A stretch of DNA of 64,000 nucleotides from BM003 sp963783695 (GTDB lineage: Bacteria > Pseudomonadota > Gammaproteobacteria > Steroidobacterales > BM003). This document shows, in pieces, positions 18,782-27,339 of the stretch. A model generated the notes under the pieces. It saw only the letters and a program-made list of their open reading frames with translations. It ran no database searches and was not told the origin of the DNA. The DNA is taken from contig CAWAOM010000001.1 of the NCBI GenBank assembly GCA_963783695.1, forward strand, positions 1,054,001 to 1,118,000, written 5' to 3'. The number at the start of each line of letters is the position of its first letter. Position 1 is the first letter of the stretch. The translations under genes were made by a program, and so were the position numbers.

Positions 18782-19084
18782 ATGCACCAGGAAACGCGAA
18801 AATTACTGACCATCATTACCGAGTCCGTAATCGAATCGGCGCTGTGCGAGGAACTGACCGAACTCGGCGCCGGCGGCTACACCGTGACGGATGCTCGCGG
18901 GCGCGGAAGCCGTGGCGTACGCGATGCCGGCTGGTCCTCGAGCGGTAACATCCGCATCGAAGTTGTCTGCGATACTGCGGCTGCCGAGCAAATAGCAGCC
19001 CGCCTGCGCGACCACTACTACTCCGACTATGCGATGATCCTGTTCCTGTCGGATGTCAGCGTTTTGCGCCCGCAAAAATTCTGA
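18782..19084 (+). CDS. sbtB: SbtB-like PII signalling protein
   Basis: 100 residues with a ferredoxin-like PII fold: KLLTIITESVIESALCEELT, the T-loop-region stretch GAGGYTVTDARGRGSRGV, and GNIRIEVVC. In cyanobacteria SbtB binds cyclic and linear adenine nucleotides and controls SbtA at the membrane. The two-cysteine C-terminal R-loop of many cyanobacterial SbtB proteins is absent; this protein ends in VSVLRPQKF. It starts 3 bp after the sbtA stop and is surely translated with it. Confidence 0.87.
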   Translation: MHQETRKLLTIITESVIESALCEELTELGAGGYTVTDARGRGSRGVRDAGWSSSGNIRIEVVCDTAAAEQIAARLRDHYYSDYAMILFLSDVSVLRPQKF

Positions 19085-19259
19085 TTCCGCCGCCTCCGTG
19101 CGCTTATCCACGGGTCGGCGTCGTTTTTCCTGAGCCGGAACGGCGAGCCGTTTCCACGACGAAAGGAGGCAGGCCGTGCCACCGTCTGTCGGGCGTAATA
19201 ATTGTCAACTCATATCCCGTGCAAATAGACTGCCCGCGACGCTCCATGGACACACTCCG

Positions 19260-19628
19260 ATGAAATTCATCAATGGCCTGACGATATTGCTGATCTACCA
19301 GCTGGCTGGCGAAATCACCGTGCTGCTGTTGCAACTCCCGCTGCCCGGCCCGGTTCTGGGTATGATCATGCTGTTTTTGACGCTGATCGCGAGCCGGCGC
19401 TCGGCAACATCGCTGGAGCTTGTGTCGAACTCGCTGCTCAGCCATCTTGCCTTGCTGTTTGTTCCTGCCGGTGTGGGAATCATTGTTCACTTCGACCGGA
19501 TCATCGACGAGTGGCTGCCGTTAACCGTCGCCCTGCTCGCCAGTACGGTTATCACGATGATGGCCACGGCGGCCATCATGCTCGGCAGTATTCGCCTGCT
19601 CGCACGCGACGACAAGCACGATGAGTAA
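19260..19628 (+). CDS. lrgA: LrgA/CidA family membrane protein
   Basis: 122 residues with four membrane segments and the family core LPLPGPVLGMIMLFLTLI and HLALLFVPAGVGIIVHFD. LrgA/CidA works with an LrgB-type partner. Proposed roles include holin-like control of lysis and transport of pyruvate or glycolate. The start is ambiguous. ATG at 19260 gives normal family length but has no ribosome site, whereas an in-frame GTG at 19176 has a strong AAAGGAGG box and would add 28 residues. Its stop overlaps the lrgB start by 8 bp. Confidence 0.88.
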   Translation: MKFINGLTILLIYQLAGEITVLLLQLPLPGPVLGMIMLFLTLIASRRSATSLELVSNSLLSHLALLFVPAGVGIIVHFDRIIDEWLPLTVALLASTVITMMATAAIMLGSIRLLARDDKHDE

Positions 19629-20352
19629 TCCCGACATCAATACGATCTGGGTCTATTTGTCAGCGACGCCGTTGCTCGGTCTGACGGTCACACTCGTCGC
19701 CTACAGTATCGGCTACCGTATTTACACGATGGCCGACCACCATCCGCTGTTGAACCCGGTGGTGTCTGCCGTGGCAATACTGATCGGGTTCCTGCTGCTC
19801 ACTGGCATTTCCTATGAGTCCTATTTCGAAGGCGGGCAATTCGTCCACTTCCTGCTCGGACCTGCAACAGTTGCGCTGGCGCTTCCGCTTTATCAGCAGC
19901 TGGCCAGACTGAAAAAGCTCTGGATTCCCATAACGCTCACGCTGCTGTCAGGTGTCGCCGTCAGCGCGGCTACCTCGATCGGTATCGCTCGCCTGCTGGG
20001 CGCCAGTGTGCAAACGCAACTGTCGATCGCGCCGAAATCCGTTACTACTCCGGTAGCGATGGGGATCTCGGAACAGATTGGCGGCCTACCCTCGCTGACT
20101 GTCGTGCTGGTCGTCGTGACCGGCATCCTCGGCGCCGTGATCGGCACGCGCCTGTTTGCCATGATGGGCATCGAGGACGACAGCATCAAAGGCGTCGCCA
20201 TGGGTATCAGCGCGCACGGAGTTGGCACCGCACGCGCATTCCAGGTCAGTTCGCAGATGGGGGCTTTTTCCGGCCTGGCGATGGCACTTACCGCGTTTGC
20301 GACCGCGGTCATGCTGCCGTGGTTTCTCAGGGTCATCAGCATGATCGACTGA
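19621..20352 (+). CDS. lrgB: LrgB/CidB family membrane protein
   Basis: 243 residues, seven to eight membrane segments, with the LrgB hallmark APKSVTTPVAMGISEQIGG and the stretch GVAMGISAHGVGTARAFQ. It is the partner of the upstream lrgA. Plant plastid PLGG1, a fusion of LrgA-like and LrgB-like halves, exports glycolate and glycerate, and bacterial homologues can move pyruvate. Adjacency to sbtAB hints at small-carboxylate or inorganic-carbon handling, but this is inference. Confidence 0.93.
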   Translation: MSNPDINTIWVYLSATPLLGLTVTLVAYSIGYRIYTMADHHPLLNPVVSAVAILIGFLLLTGISYESYFEGGQFVHFLLGPATVALALPLYQQLARLKKLWIPITLTLLSGVAVSAATSIGIARLLGASVQTQLSIAPKSVTTPVAMGISEQIGGLPSLTVVLVVVTGILGAVIGTRLFAMMGIEDDSIKGVAMGISAHGVGTARAFQVSSQMGAFSGLAMALTAFATAVMLPWFLRVISMID

Positions 20353-20503
20353 TCGCACGCGCAGCTGAACATTACACTTGCCGCTGCGGCGTTGACGAAC
20401 GGATATCGTTGTTGCCACCGGGTTCAGACGCCCACGCGATCGCTACGTGCGCTGAATTCGTGACGCTTACCTACCCCCAGCCACAGTTACGGCGATGGCG
20501 GCA

Positions 20504-22354
20504 CTAACGGCAGATGACCTCGGCCCCGCGCGGTTCGCAAAAATCCGGCCAGTTTCCTTTGCGCCAATAGCTAAGCAGACCGAGCCGGTCGGCGAGTTCG
20601 ATAAACCGCGGATCACGCCGGAATGCCGGCGTATCCGGTTGCCACATGACAATCCAGGCGTTGCCGCGGAAGTCGTCAAACCGCTCGTTCGCGACGGCAA
20701 ACGCCTGATCGAAACGGCCGAGCACAATATTGGTTTCGAACACGGCCTCAGGTTGAGGCTGCCCGGGCAGATTGTCCAGAAACTCAAAATACTCGGCGCG
20801 GCTTGACGGGTCGGTTTTGACCCCGATCAGACCGTCGAATAACTCGCCTGGTGCGCCTATTGCATCGGTAAAAGCGGCAAATGCCTCTTTCGCTTTCGGA
20901 TAGTCGCCACGACGAAAATAGACCCAGCCCTCGAACATCTTGCCAAACGGGTGTCCCAGGTCCCATGCAATCTCGGCATGTCTGAGCGTCTCCGCGTCGC
21001 GACCGAGGATGTAGTAGCCACCCGCGAGGTTGGCATTGGTGCCCGGCGACAACGGATCGAGCCGATACGCAACATTGGACTCCGCGAGGCCGTCCTCGAA
21101 CCGACCAACCAGCGTCAGAAACTCGCCATACCAGAGACGCGCTGTCGCATCTTTTGGCTCGCGCTTAATCGCAGCAAGATAAAAATCCTCCGCTTCTTCC
21201 CACAGAAAGTCCGTGCGCGCCAAATCGCCGAGCACCGCATATGCCTCGGCCAGGCTGTCATCGAACTCCAGCGCCTTTAGCGCCGCCGCCTCCGCGCGCT
21301 TGTAGGCCTCACCCTCGGCAGCGCCTGCATAGACCGGCAATGTGATATAGGCAGCGGCGAGGCTCGACCAGGCACGCGCGAAGTCCGGCGCGAGTTCGAT
21401 AGCCTCGGTAAATAACTCGATCGCCTTACGAATGTTGTCGCCACCGCGACGCTGCCAGAAATAGCGGCCCTGCAGATACATCTCGTAAGCTGCGAGATTT
21501 TCGGTCGGGTGCCCGGCCGCGGTCATCGCATCCACGGTTCCGGCACCCAACGCGATTTTCAGCGCTTCGACGATTCGAAGTGATATTTCGTCCTGGATTG
21601 CAAAGACATCCGCGAGCTCCCGGTCATAGGTTTCGGACCAGATATGCCGGTCCGAGCCGACATCGATAAGCTGGGCGGTAATACGAACTCGGTTCCCTGC
21701 CTTGCGCACGCTGCCTTCAACCACATGGTTGACATTGAGCTTCTGCGCGATCTCCGGAACGCTGACCTCCTTGCCCTTGAAAGCAAAGCTCGAAGTGCGC
21801 GAGGCAACCGTCAGGCCATCGACCTTTACCAGCACGTTCAATAATTCCTCGGAAATGCCATCCGAGAAATATTCGTTGCTGGGGTCATTGCTCATATTGA
21901 CGAAGGGAAGGACAGCGATGGACTGCTCGGCGGCAACAGAATCGGTAATGCCCGGCGGTTCTGCTTCGACCGTAACAGCCACATCGTCGCGACCGTCGTT
22001 ATCACCGATACCGAAACGCTCGAGCGCGAGCAAAGTGACGGCCGCCGCAAGTAACGCGACGATCGCGACGTTCAGTTTGTTACCGGTACGTTCGGTGACC
22101 GACTGCGAGCGATCCACCTCGGACTCGCGCTTTATCCCTTCCGGGGTTAGCTCAAAGACCCAGGCAAATATCGCCACGACAGGGAACCCGAGCAGCAATA
22201 AGCCGAGTACCAGCCTGAGCCCCCAGTCCGGCACCCCGAGGACCGCGAACAGGACATCCGCAACCTGCAGCAGCAACCAGCCGGCGACCGCATAGACTGC
22301 CGCCACGCGAAACACGTTGCGGCGTCGCAGTTCGGTCAGCAAACTACTCGGCAA
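20504..22354 (-). CDS. Membrane-anchored TolB-like/TPR protein
   Basis: 616 residues. The basic N-terminus LLTELRRRNVFRVAAVY leads into two to three membrane segments (residues 15-65 and about 95-110). A FlgO/TolB-type domain follows at about 140-265 (SIAVLPFVNMSNDPSNEYFS, DGISEELLNVLVKV, VVEGSVRKAGNRVRITAQLI, WSETYDRELADVFAIQDEI). The C-terminal half has TPR-like repeats. Related proteins often carry an N-terminal DNA-binding or adenylate-cyclase domain; this one has neither. The track start is TTG at 22354, and TTG at 22342 is also possible. Probably a signalling or assembly scaffold; partners unknown. Confidence 0.85.
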   Translation of the reverse strand: MPSSLLTELRRRNVFRVAAVYAVAGWLLLQVADVLFAVLGVPDWGLRLVLGLLLLGFPVVAIFAWVFELTPEGIKRESEVDRSQSVTERTGNKLNVAIVALLAAAVTLLALERFGIGDNDGRDDVAVTVEAEPPGITDSVAAEQSIAVLPFVNMSNDPSNEYFSDGISEELLNVLVKVDGLTVASRTSSFAFKGKEVSVPEIAQKLNVNHVVEGSVRKAGNRVRITAQLIDVGSDRHIWSETYDRELADVFAIQDEISLRIVEALKIALGAGTVDAMTAAGHPTENLAAYEMYLQGRYFWQRRGGDNIRKAIELFTEAIELAPDFARAWSSLAAAYITLPVYAGAAEGEAYKRAEAAALKALEFDDSLAEAYAVLGDLARTDFLWEEAEDFYLAAIKREPKDATARLWYGEFLTLVGRFEDGLAESNVAYRLDPLSPGTNANLAGGYYILGRDAETLRHAEIAWDLGHPFGKMFEGWVYFRRGDYPKAKEAFAAFTDAIGAPGELFDGLIGVKTDPSSRAEYFEFLDNLPGQPQPEAVFETNIVLGRFDQAFAVANERFDDFRGNAWIVMWQPDTPAFRRDPRFIELADRLGLLSYWRKGNWPDFCEPRGAEVICR

Positions 22355-22810
22355 GGATTGTCAGCAATGCACCCATGCATGCCCTCCAGTCAGAATTTGG
22401 CGACCCGGCGGCCATCGCGGGATCGTCTATTCTTCGCGATATCTGGCGCGAAGTGTAGTTGCTTATGCCAACCGCCGGCATGAATGACTCCGTCGGTGTT
22501 GATCGTACGGTTACCAGCAGGCCTCGCTGCGAAGCAAAAGAGATCGTTTCACGCAAACTACCGAACCATGCCACGCGGCAGATCGACTGGACCACGCAAT
22601 GCGCTGGCGACCCGGGTCACATGACGGCGGTCAGTACCGCTACAGCCACCAAAAACGTTTCGCCAGGGCATTCCTACAGCGGCACGCAAGGCCTTGGCCT
22701 CGGCACGCCAAGCGCATTGCTGCGACGCAATATCCAATGCGAATGCCGGACATTCGGACCACATAACAGTCCTATGCAGGCTCGATCCGGTATTTGATTT
22801 TGTCGGATTT
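22355..22810. other. Gene-less stretch upstream of the PEP-CTERM genes
   Basis: About 450 bp with only doubtful frames (for example 22459-22797 on plus, no ribosome site, no motif). The AT-rich end near 22800 leads into the regulated promoter described separately. Confidence 0.45.
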
Positions 22811-22897
22811 CTTTACAAGACCAGCATTATTGACAATAAGCAATTAACACATGTTATTGTTTTTGTTAACTAAACATAATTTGGCATAGTACTTGCA
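22811..22897 (+). promoter_or_regulatory. Sigma-54 promoter with upstream element, PEP-CTERM gene 1
   Basis: TTGGCATAGTACTTGCA at 22881-22897 has GG (22883-84) and GC (22895-96) separated by exactly 10 bp, the -24/-12 signature of RpoN promoters. The start codon lies 63 bp after the GC. CTTTACA at 22811-22817 is 72 bp before the GG, matching the position of a similar element at the other two PEP-CTERM promoters, and is a candidate activator site. Confidence 0.8.
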
Positions 22898-22958
22898 AAG
22901 TTAACACCGGAAAGATTCGAAAGTTTGACGAAACGGCTAACAAGATTAGGAGATAATA

Positions 22959-23567
22959 ATGAAGATGAAGAAATTACTGATCGGCTCGACCGCCATCCTG
23001 GGTCTGTCGTTCGGTCTGCAAACTGCAAGCGCTGCCGTAATCTGTGGCGGTTGCGAGTACCTGGAAGAGCCAAGCTACCTCGGCCTCTACAACCCCGAAA
23101 ACTTCGACAATGGGAATTTCAACCACACCGATATCGAAGATCACGAGGGCGGCGGTGCCGACTTCGTTGATTTCTGGGTGTTCGATGTGGACCCCGATGC
23201 GAATGGATCGATTTCGGCAGATTTCACCAATTTGACGGAGATCGATAACTTCGCCGCCAATCTCTGGACCGACAACGGCGGGACATCTTGTGCCGCTGGC
23301 CCTCTTCCGTCGGCCTGCGTGATCGATCCGGGCGAAATAATCGAAAGCGCGATGGACATGGGTGACGACCGCTGGGAAATCATTGCCAGGGATCTCGTCG
23401 CCGGTCGCTACATTCTCCAGATCTTGGGAACGACCAACAACCGTCCAGTCCCGAGCGCATACTCCGGACAGCTGGCCTTTGCGCCTGTGCCTGAGCCGGC
23501 ATCGCTTGCCTTGTTGGGCCTCGGCTTGCTGGGACTCGGCGCGACCACTCGTCGTCGCAGCCGCTGA
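22959..23567 (+). CDS. PEP-CTERM sorting-domain protein (paralogue 1)
   Basis: 202 residues. A signal peptide (MKMKKLLIGSTAILGLSFGL, cleavage near ASA) precedes a beta-rich domain with four or more cysteines (ICGGCEYLEEP, SCAAGPLPSACVI) and the segment ADFVDFWVFDVDP. The C-terminal sorting signal VPEPASLALLGLGLLGLGAT plus RRRSR should be recognised by an exosortase, which removes the tail. AGGAG precedes the ATG. It is closely related to the gene at 24298 along its whole length. The likely fate is cell surface or extracellular matrix; the domain function is unknown. Confidence 0.93.
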   Translation: MKMKKLLIGSTAILGLSFGLQTASAAVICGGCEYLEEPSYLGLYNPENFDNGNFNHTDIEDHEGGGADFVDFWVFDVDPDANGSISADFTNLTEIDNFAANLWTDNGGTSCAAGPLPSACVIDPGEIIESAMDMGDDRWEIIARDLVAGRYILQILGTTNNRPVPSAYSGQLAFAPVPEPASLALLGLGLLGLGATTRRRSR

Positions 23568-23605
23568 TCCAACGGTCATAGCCGACAAATAGCCTTTCGT
23601 CGTGG

Positions 23606-23640
23606 AAGCGGCGGCCATCCGGCCGCCGCTTTTTTCTTTT
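23606..23640 (+). terminator. Rho-independent terminator
   Basis: Stem AAGCGGCGGCC / GGCCGCCGCTT with loop ATCC, followed by a T run to 23640. It ends PEP-CTERM gene 1. The stem is identical to that of the terminator after paralogue 2. Confidence 0.93.
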
Positions 23641-24151
23641 CCGGATCCCGGCCCGCTCCGGACGCAAAAAGACAAACCTCGGCCAATGCGGCCCTCAGCT
23701 GCAAAACCCGGCAATCGATCTGCAGACCCCGCCCCCCCGCACCAAAACAGATAGGATTACCGGACACGCCCCGGCCAATTCAGCCGGCATGCACCGTACC
23801 TGGCAGATTCGACCTGACTATCCTTTCACGCCTCTCCCATCCCCTGGGGCGACGTAGCGGCAGCCGCAACAACCGGGCCCACCCACTCATTGTCAGAATC
23901 ATCCAGTCGCCACCGTTGGCTCGCAAGCAGAGGTACCCGCTGTTGTCACCGCGGATCACTCGCCAAATCGAGGAACCTGGCGCGATGCTGTCAGCGGAAG
24001 ACGATCCGGGCCCAACGCTCCCGTCGCACCTTACTGACCACGCCAGCCCGCTGCGCGCTGCGGCCGCCACCCTGCGGACTCAACGTGAGGCAGAAAACGC
24101 GAATTATTAAGTCAAAAAGAACCAGATTCGCCGATTAAAAACGTTGAATTC
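23641..24151. other. Gene-less spacer between the PEP-CTERM paralogues
   Basis: About 510 bp. Open frames on both strands are short, Arg/Pro-rich and lack ribosome sites. No RNA gene seen. Confidence 0.45.
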
Positions 24152-24237
24152 CTTTACATCGAGCTAAAACACTTATGTAAAAATGCCTCTAACTCACTGT
24201 TTTGTATATTTTTATCGAATATGGCATAGGCATTGCA
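24152..24237 (+). promoter_or_regulatory. Sigma-54 promoter with upstream inverted repeat, PEP-CTERM gene 2
   Basis: ATGGCATAGGCATTGCA at 24221-24237 has GG (24223-24) and GC (24235-36) 10 bp apart. The ATG is 62 bp after the GC, almost the same as in gene 1. Upstream, TTTACAT (24153-24159) and ATGTAAA (24175-24181) form a perfect inverted repeat. The first half lies 71 bp before the GG, as in the other promoters. This is likely a binding site for a sigma-54 activator. Confidence 0.8.
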
Positions 24238-24297
24238 GGTATAGGGCGAGCATCACGATTGGTGCCAGATGAAAGACTCACTGACGAGGAGAAAAAA

Positions 24298-24906
24298 ATG
24301 GACATGAAGAGAATACTGGTCGGGGCCACCGCAATTGCCGGATTTGCCCTGATGAGCCAGACGGCAAGCGCGGATGTCATTTGCGCTGGATGCGAATATC
24401 TCGAGGAACCGACCTACCTCGGCCTGTACAACCCCGAGAACTTCGACAACGGTAATTTCAACCACACCGATATCGAAGATCACGAGGGTCCCGGTGCCGA
24501 TTTCGTCGATTTCTGGGTATTCGATGTAAACCCGGATGCCAACGGATCCATTTCCGCTGACTTCACCCAGTTTACGGCTGTAGATAATTTCCGCGCTAAC
24601 CTGTGGACCGACGCCGGCGGAACTGCTTGCGCCGCGGGCCCCCTTCCGAGTGCATGCGTGATTGACCCCGGGATGATCATTGCCAGCGCGATGGATATGG
24701 GTGACGATCGCTGGGAAATCATCGCGCGTGATCTCGTGGCCGGGCGTTACATCATCCAGGTACTCGGCACCACCAACAGCGTCAACGCACCGACTGCTTA
24801 TTCGGGTCAGCTTGCGTTCGCACCGGTTCCGGAGCCGACTTCACTGGCACTGCTGGGACTCGGCTTGCTGGGCATGGGCGCGACTTCACGTCGTCGTCGC
24901 CGGTAA
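24298..24906 (+). CDS. PEP-CTERM sorting-domain protein (paralogue 2)
   Basis: 202 residues, the same length as the gene at 22959 and closely similar throughout (shared stretches EEPTYLGLYNPENFDNGNFN and DMGDDRWEIIARDLVAGRYI). A signal peptide (MDMKRILVGATAIAGFAL, cleavage near ASA), paired cysteines and the C-terminal signal VPEPTSLALLGLGLLGMGAT with RRRRR mark it as an exosortase substrate. The start is ATG 24298, 7 bp after GAGGAG; the open frame further upstream overlaps the promoter. The gene, promoter layout and terminator stem all match paralogue 1, so the whole transcription unit was duplicated. Confidence 0.93.
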   Translation: MDMKRILVGATAIAGFALMSQTASADVICAGCEYLEEPTYLGLYNPENFDNGNFNHTDIEDHEGPGADFVDFWVFDVNPDANGSISADFTQFTAVDNFRANLWTDAGGTACAAGPLPSACVIDPGMIIASAMDMGDDRWEIIARDLVAGRYIIQVLGTTNSVNAPTAYSGQLAFAPVPEPTSLALLGLGLLGMGATSRRRRR

Positions 24907-24944
24907 CCGATCCGACTAAGTCCAGCCAGAGTCTTTCAGGAATG

Positions 24945-24975
24945 AAGCGGCGGCCTCACGGCCGCCGCTTTTTTT
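24945..24975 (+). terminator. Rho-independent terminator
   Basis: Stem AAGCGGCGGCC / GGCCGCCGCTT, loop TCAC, then T7. It ends PEP-CTERM gene 2. Confidence 0.93.
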
Positions 24976-25482
24976 CGTTGCGATACTGACAACCACGCTC
25001 CTGCCTGCGCGGGGTCGCGGCCTGAACACCCTGACAATAGACGGCAGCGCTAAAGTCATTGCACCGGCCCGGTCAGCCAAGCTTATCGCGACGGATGTGA
25101 GGAACAAACGGCATTGCAGCCGATCCAGCGACGGCTGACGCTGCAATGAAACCAGGGCATCACCGATTCGACCTCAGCATGTGCCGATGCGCCAGGGCGC
25201 ATCACTATCTCGCACCAGCTGATGGCGCAAAAGCTGAGTCCCTGCCCTACTTCAAACCCAGCGCACATGTTCCCTCGGACGCGGGTCCCTCGATGTGGCT
25301 ATCGCACTGATGTTGCCGGAAATCTTGCGGGTATCCGCGCGCGCCGCCCTGTCACGCTGCACCGCGATGCTGATCCGCATGCGAATTCGGTTCGCGCTTT
25401 CGCGGCCTCGGGCTGAGTTGTGATTGGCCGCCGTGCGCGGCCCGGTCGACGGGAAGCCGGGCCTGCCGGCGCCGCCTCGTCC
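24976..25482. other. Gene-less stretch
   Basis: About 500 bp between a plus-strand terminator and the end of the minus-strand gene at 25483. Nothing recognisable. Confidence 0.45.
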
Positions 25483-26694
25483 CTAAAACGTCAACGGTAT
25501 CCCGTTCTCGAACCGCGTTATCAAACCTGACTTGCCGGATTCCGACCCGTCGCTACTGTCACCCTCGATCGTGGTGCGAATAACCCGGGTCGCATCGGCG
25601 TCGGCGGCATAGGTATGATGCTCCATCACCCGGTATCCGCCAAAGTAGTACTTGATCAGTTTGACCGACAGTGAATTGTCAATTGAATTTACCCGAACCA
25701 GCAGATCCTCATAGCCACTGGTTCGAGAATCCAGCGCTATCACGTCACACATGCCAAGACCCGCGGCGAGATCCTCCTCAAGCGTAATACCGGTGTCGTC
25801 ATCGAACTCCCACTCGCTGACGGTATAAAGATCCCACACCGGACATGCAGTCGGGGCGCTGTAGCGCTCATGGTTGAGGCGAACGAAAATCTCTGCTTCG
25901 CCGTCTTCGTTGACATCTCTGCTGACGATATCCAGGGAATCAACGAAAACTGCTTCTCCCAGATCTTCCGCAGCAAAGCGATACTCTGCGGTCGTTGCGA
26001 GGTAGGACTTTATGGCGCCGTTGTCGTCACCGGCGGCCTGCGCCGCTTTTCTCTTGTCTGACGTATCGATCGCGGCGACGCGGCTGGACACAGCAGGTTC
26101 AGGCGCGTCTTGCGTCGGCCGGGCCGCGCTCGAGTCGTCCTCGACCACCTCTGCCGTGCCGCCCGACGAGGTCCGTACGCCAGTGGCAGACGTCGACGGA
26201 TCCTGCCGGACCGGCGATACCGGTGCCGTCGTTACGTCGTCGTCCGAACCACCGGAAGCTGCTTCCTTCTGCACACGCTCCGCTTGCCCCGCGGCTGCCG
26301 GACGCACGCCTTCCGTCGCCGCCGCCGATGTCGCGGCGGACGTGCTTTGCGACGGCAATGCGGCAACGGCCTCAACGTCGGCCACCGCAATCAACACTTC
26401 CGGCTCACAAATCCAGAAACCCTTTTCAAGGCGTTTGACATATTCCGCTGCCTTATTCACGCAGTAATCGTGGTCAAACTGAGCACTGTAGATTTTCCGC
26501 GGTGTACCGTCGCGAAATTTGCGATCGTAAACCTCGCACGGAACCGGCGAGGCGGGGTCGACGCGGGCAATGGTCACCTCGCGCACGGCATCGCCGTTTT
26601 TGCAGTGATATATCGTTTCAGCCGTACCGCCCTGGGCGGCTGCCTCAGTGGATAAAAATGCCACACTGGCAACGAGAAGGGTTTTCCTGATCAT
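25483..26694 (-). CDS. Secreted uncharacterised protein with low-complexity linker
   Basis: 403 residues. A signal peptide (MIRKTLLVASVAFLSTEAAA) is followed by a cysteine-containing N-terminal domain (residues 25-100: YHCKNGDAVREVTIARV, DHDYCVNKAAEYVKRLEKGF). A disordered Ala/Ser/Thr/Asp/Glu-rich linker spans about 105-235. The C-terminal domain at about 240-403 contains DVNEDGEAEIFVRLNHE, reminiscent of a calcium-loop or EF-hand-like repeat. Family not recognised. A two-domain periplasmic or secreted protein is the safest reading. It stands alone. Confidence 0.82.
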   Translation of the reverse strand: MIRKTLLVASVAFLSTEAAAQGGTAETIYHCKNGDAVREVTIARVDPASPVPCEVYDRKFRDGTPRKIYSAQFDHDYCVNKAAEYVKRLEKGFWICEPEVLIAVADVEAVAALPSQSTSAATSAAATEGVRPAAAGQAERVQKEAASGGSDDDVTTAPVSPVRQDPSTSATGVRTSSGGTAEVVEDDSSAARPTQDAPEPAVSSRVAAIDTSDKRKAAQAAGDDNGAIKSYLATTAEYRFAAEDLGEAVFVDSLDIVSRDVNEDGEAEIFVRLNHERYSAPTACPVWDLYTVSEWEFDDDTGITLEEDLAAGLGMCDVIALDSRTSGYEDLLVRVNSIDNSLSVKLIKYYFGGYRVMEHHTYAADADATRVIRTTIEGDSSDGSESGKSGLITRFENGIPLTF

Positions 26695-27087
26695 GAGTTC
26701 GCACCGCGCTTTTTAATAATGGCCCAACCGGGCTTATTGGCTTCGCCCGATGACTATAGGCAATCGCGAATAACCAGTCCAACACTAAACGCCGTTGGCG
26801 GCGAAAAAAGATCACGCGGGTTGCGGAGAAATCCCGGCCCAGGTAAAAATCTCGTCCTCGGATACTCTGAAAAAGCGCTACTCTCCGGCGCTCGCCGACA
26901 AGCAAACTCCGGCTATTTGTCAGCCACCGCTTATCGCAGCGCGGGCCGCAGCGGTCTGACAGTTCCGTGACGGAGTTAACGGAGCCCACTCCGCGCGATG
27001 GGTAGCGTAGAGTCCGAGAACAGCCTGTACGAGGGAAGTGCGAAACCGGGTCGAGCAGGAACCGGGCCACCTCCAGAGAATGATACG
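26695..27087. other. Gene-less stretch
   Basis: About 390 bp upstream of the gene at 25483 and of a small plus-strand frame. Open frames overlap each other and have poor composition. I could not assign promoters. Confidence 0.4.
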
Positions 27088-27309
27088 ATGATTGACAATC
27101 ACAAGCATGCTCCCGTTTTCGGCCATCGCTTTTGCAACCAGATGGCACGGATTAGAAATATTGCGGCAACAGATCGGGAACGTGCCATGGTTACCATGTT
27201 GCGGGGATTGACCGAGGTAACCGATCTCGCTTTGTACATGCGCAAGCAAACGGAGTCATTGATCCAGCAGGTTCACGGCAACGCTGGGCGTATCCAGCGC
27301 CAGAAGTGA
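27088..27309 (+). CDS. Possible small unknown protein (73 residues)
   Basis: Translation from ATG 27088 begins MIDNHKHAPVFGHRF and continues with a helical stretch (RERAMVTMLRGLTEVTDLAL) and a Gln/Arg-rich end. Composition is more protein-like than in neighbouring chance frames, but the ribosome site is weak and no family is recognised. It ends 30 bp before a tRNA-like gene. Could be a real small gene or a chance frame. Confidence 0.4.
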   Translation: MIDNHKHAPVFGHRFCNQMARIRNIAATDRERAMVTMLRGLTEVTDLALYMRKQTESLIQQVHGNAGRIQRQK

Positions 27310-27339
27310 CTGGCCGCGGTTGCCCGGGATCAAAACGAA

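Noticed and set aside
22459..22797. 112-codon plus-strand frame before the PEP-CTERM genes
   Set aside because: No ribosome site or motif, and the composition is irregular. Kept as gene-less sequence.
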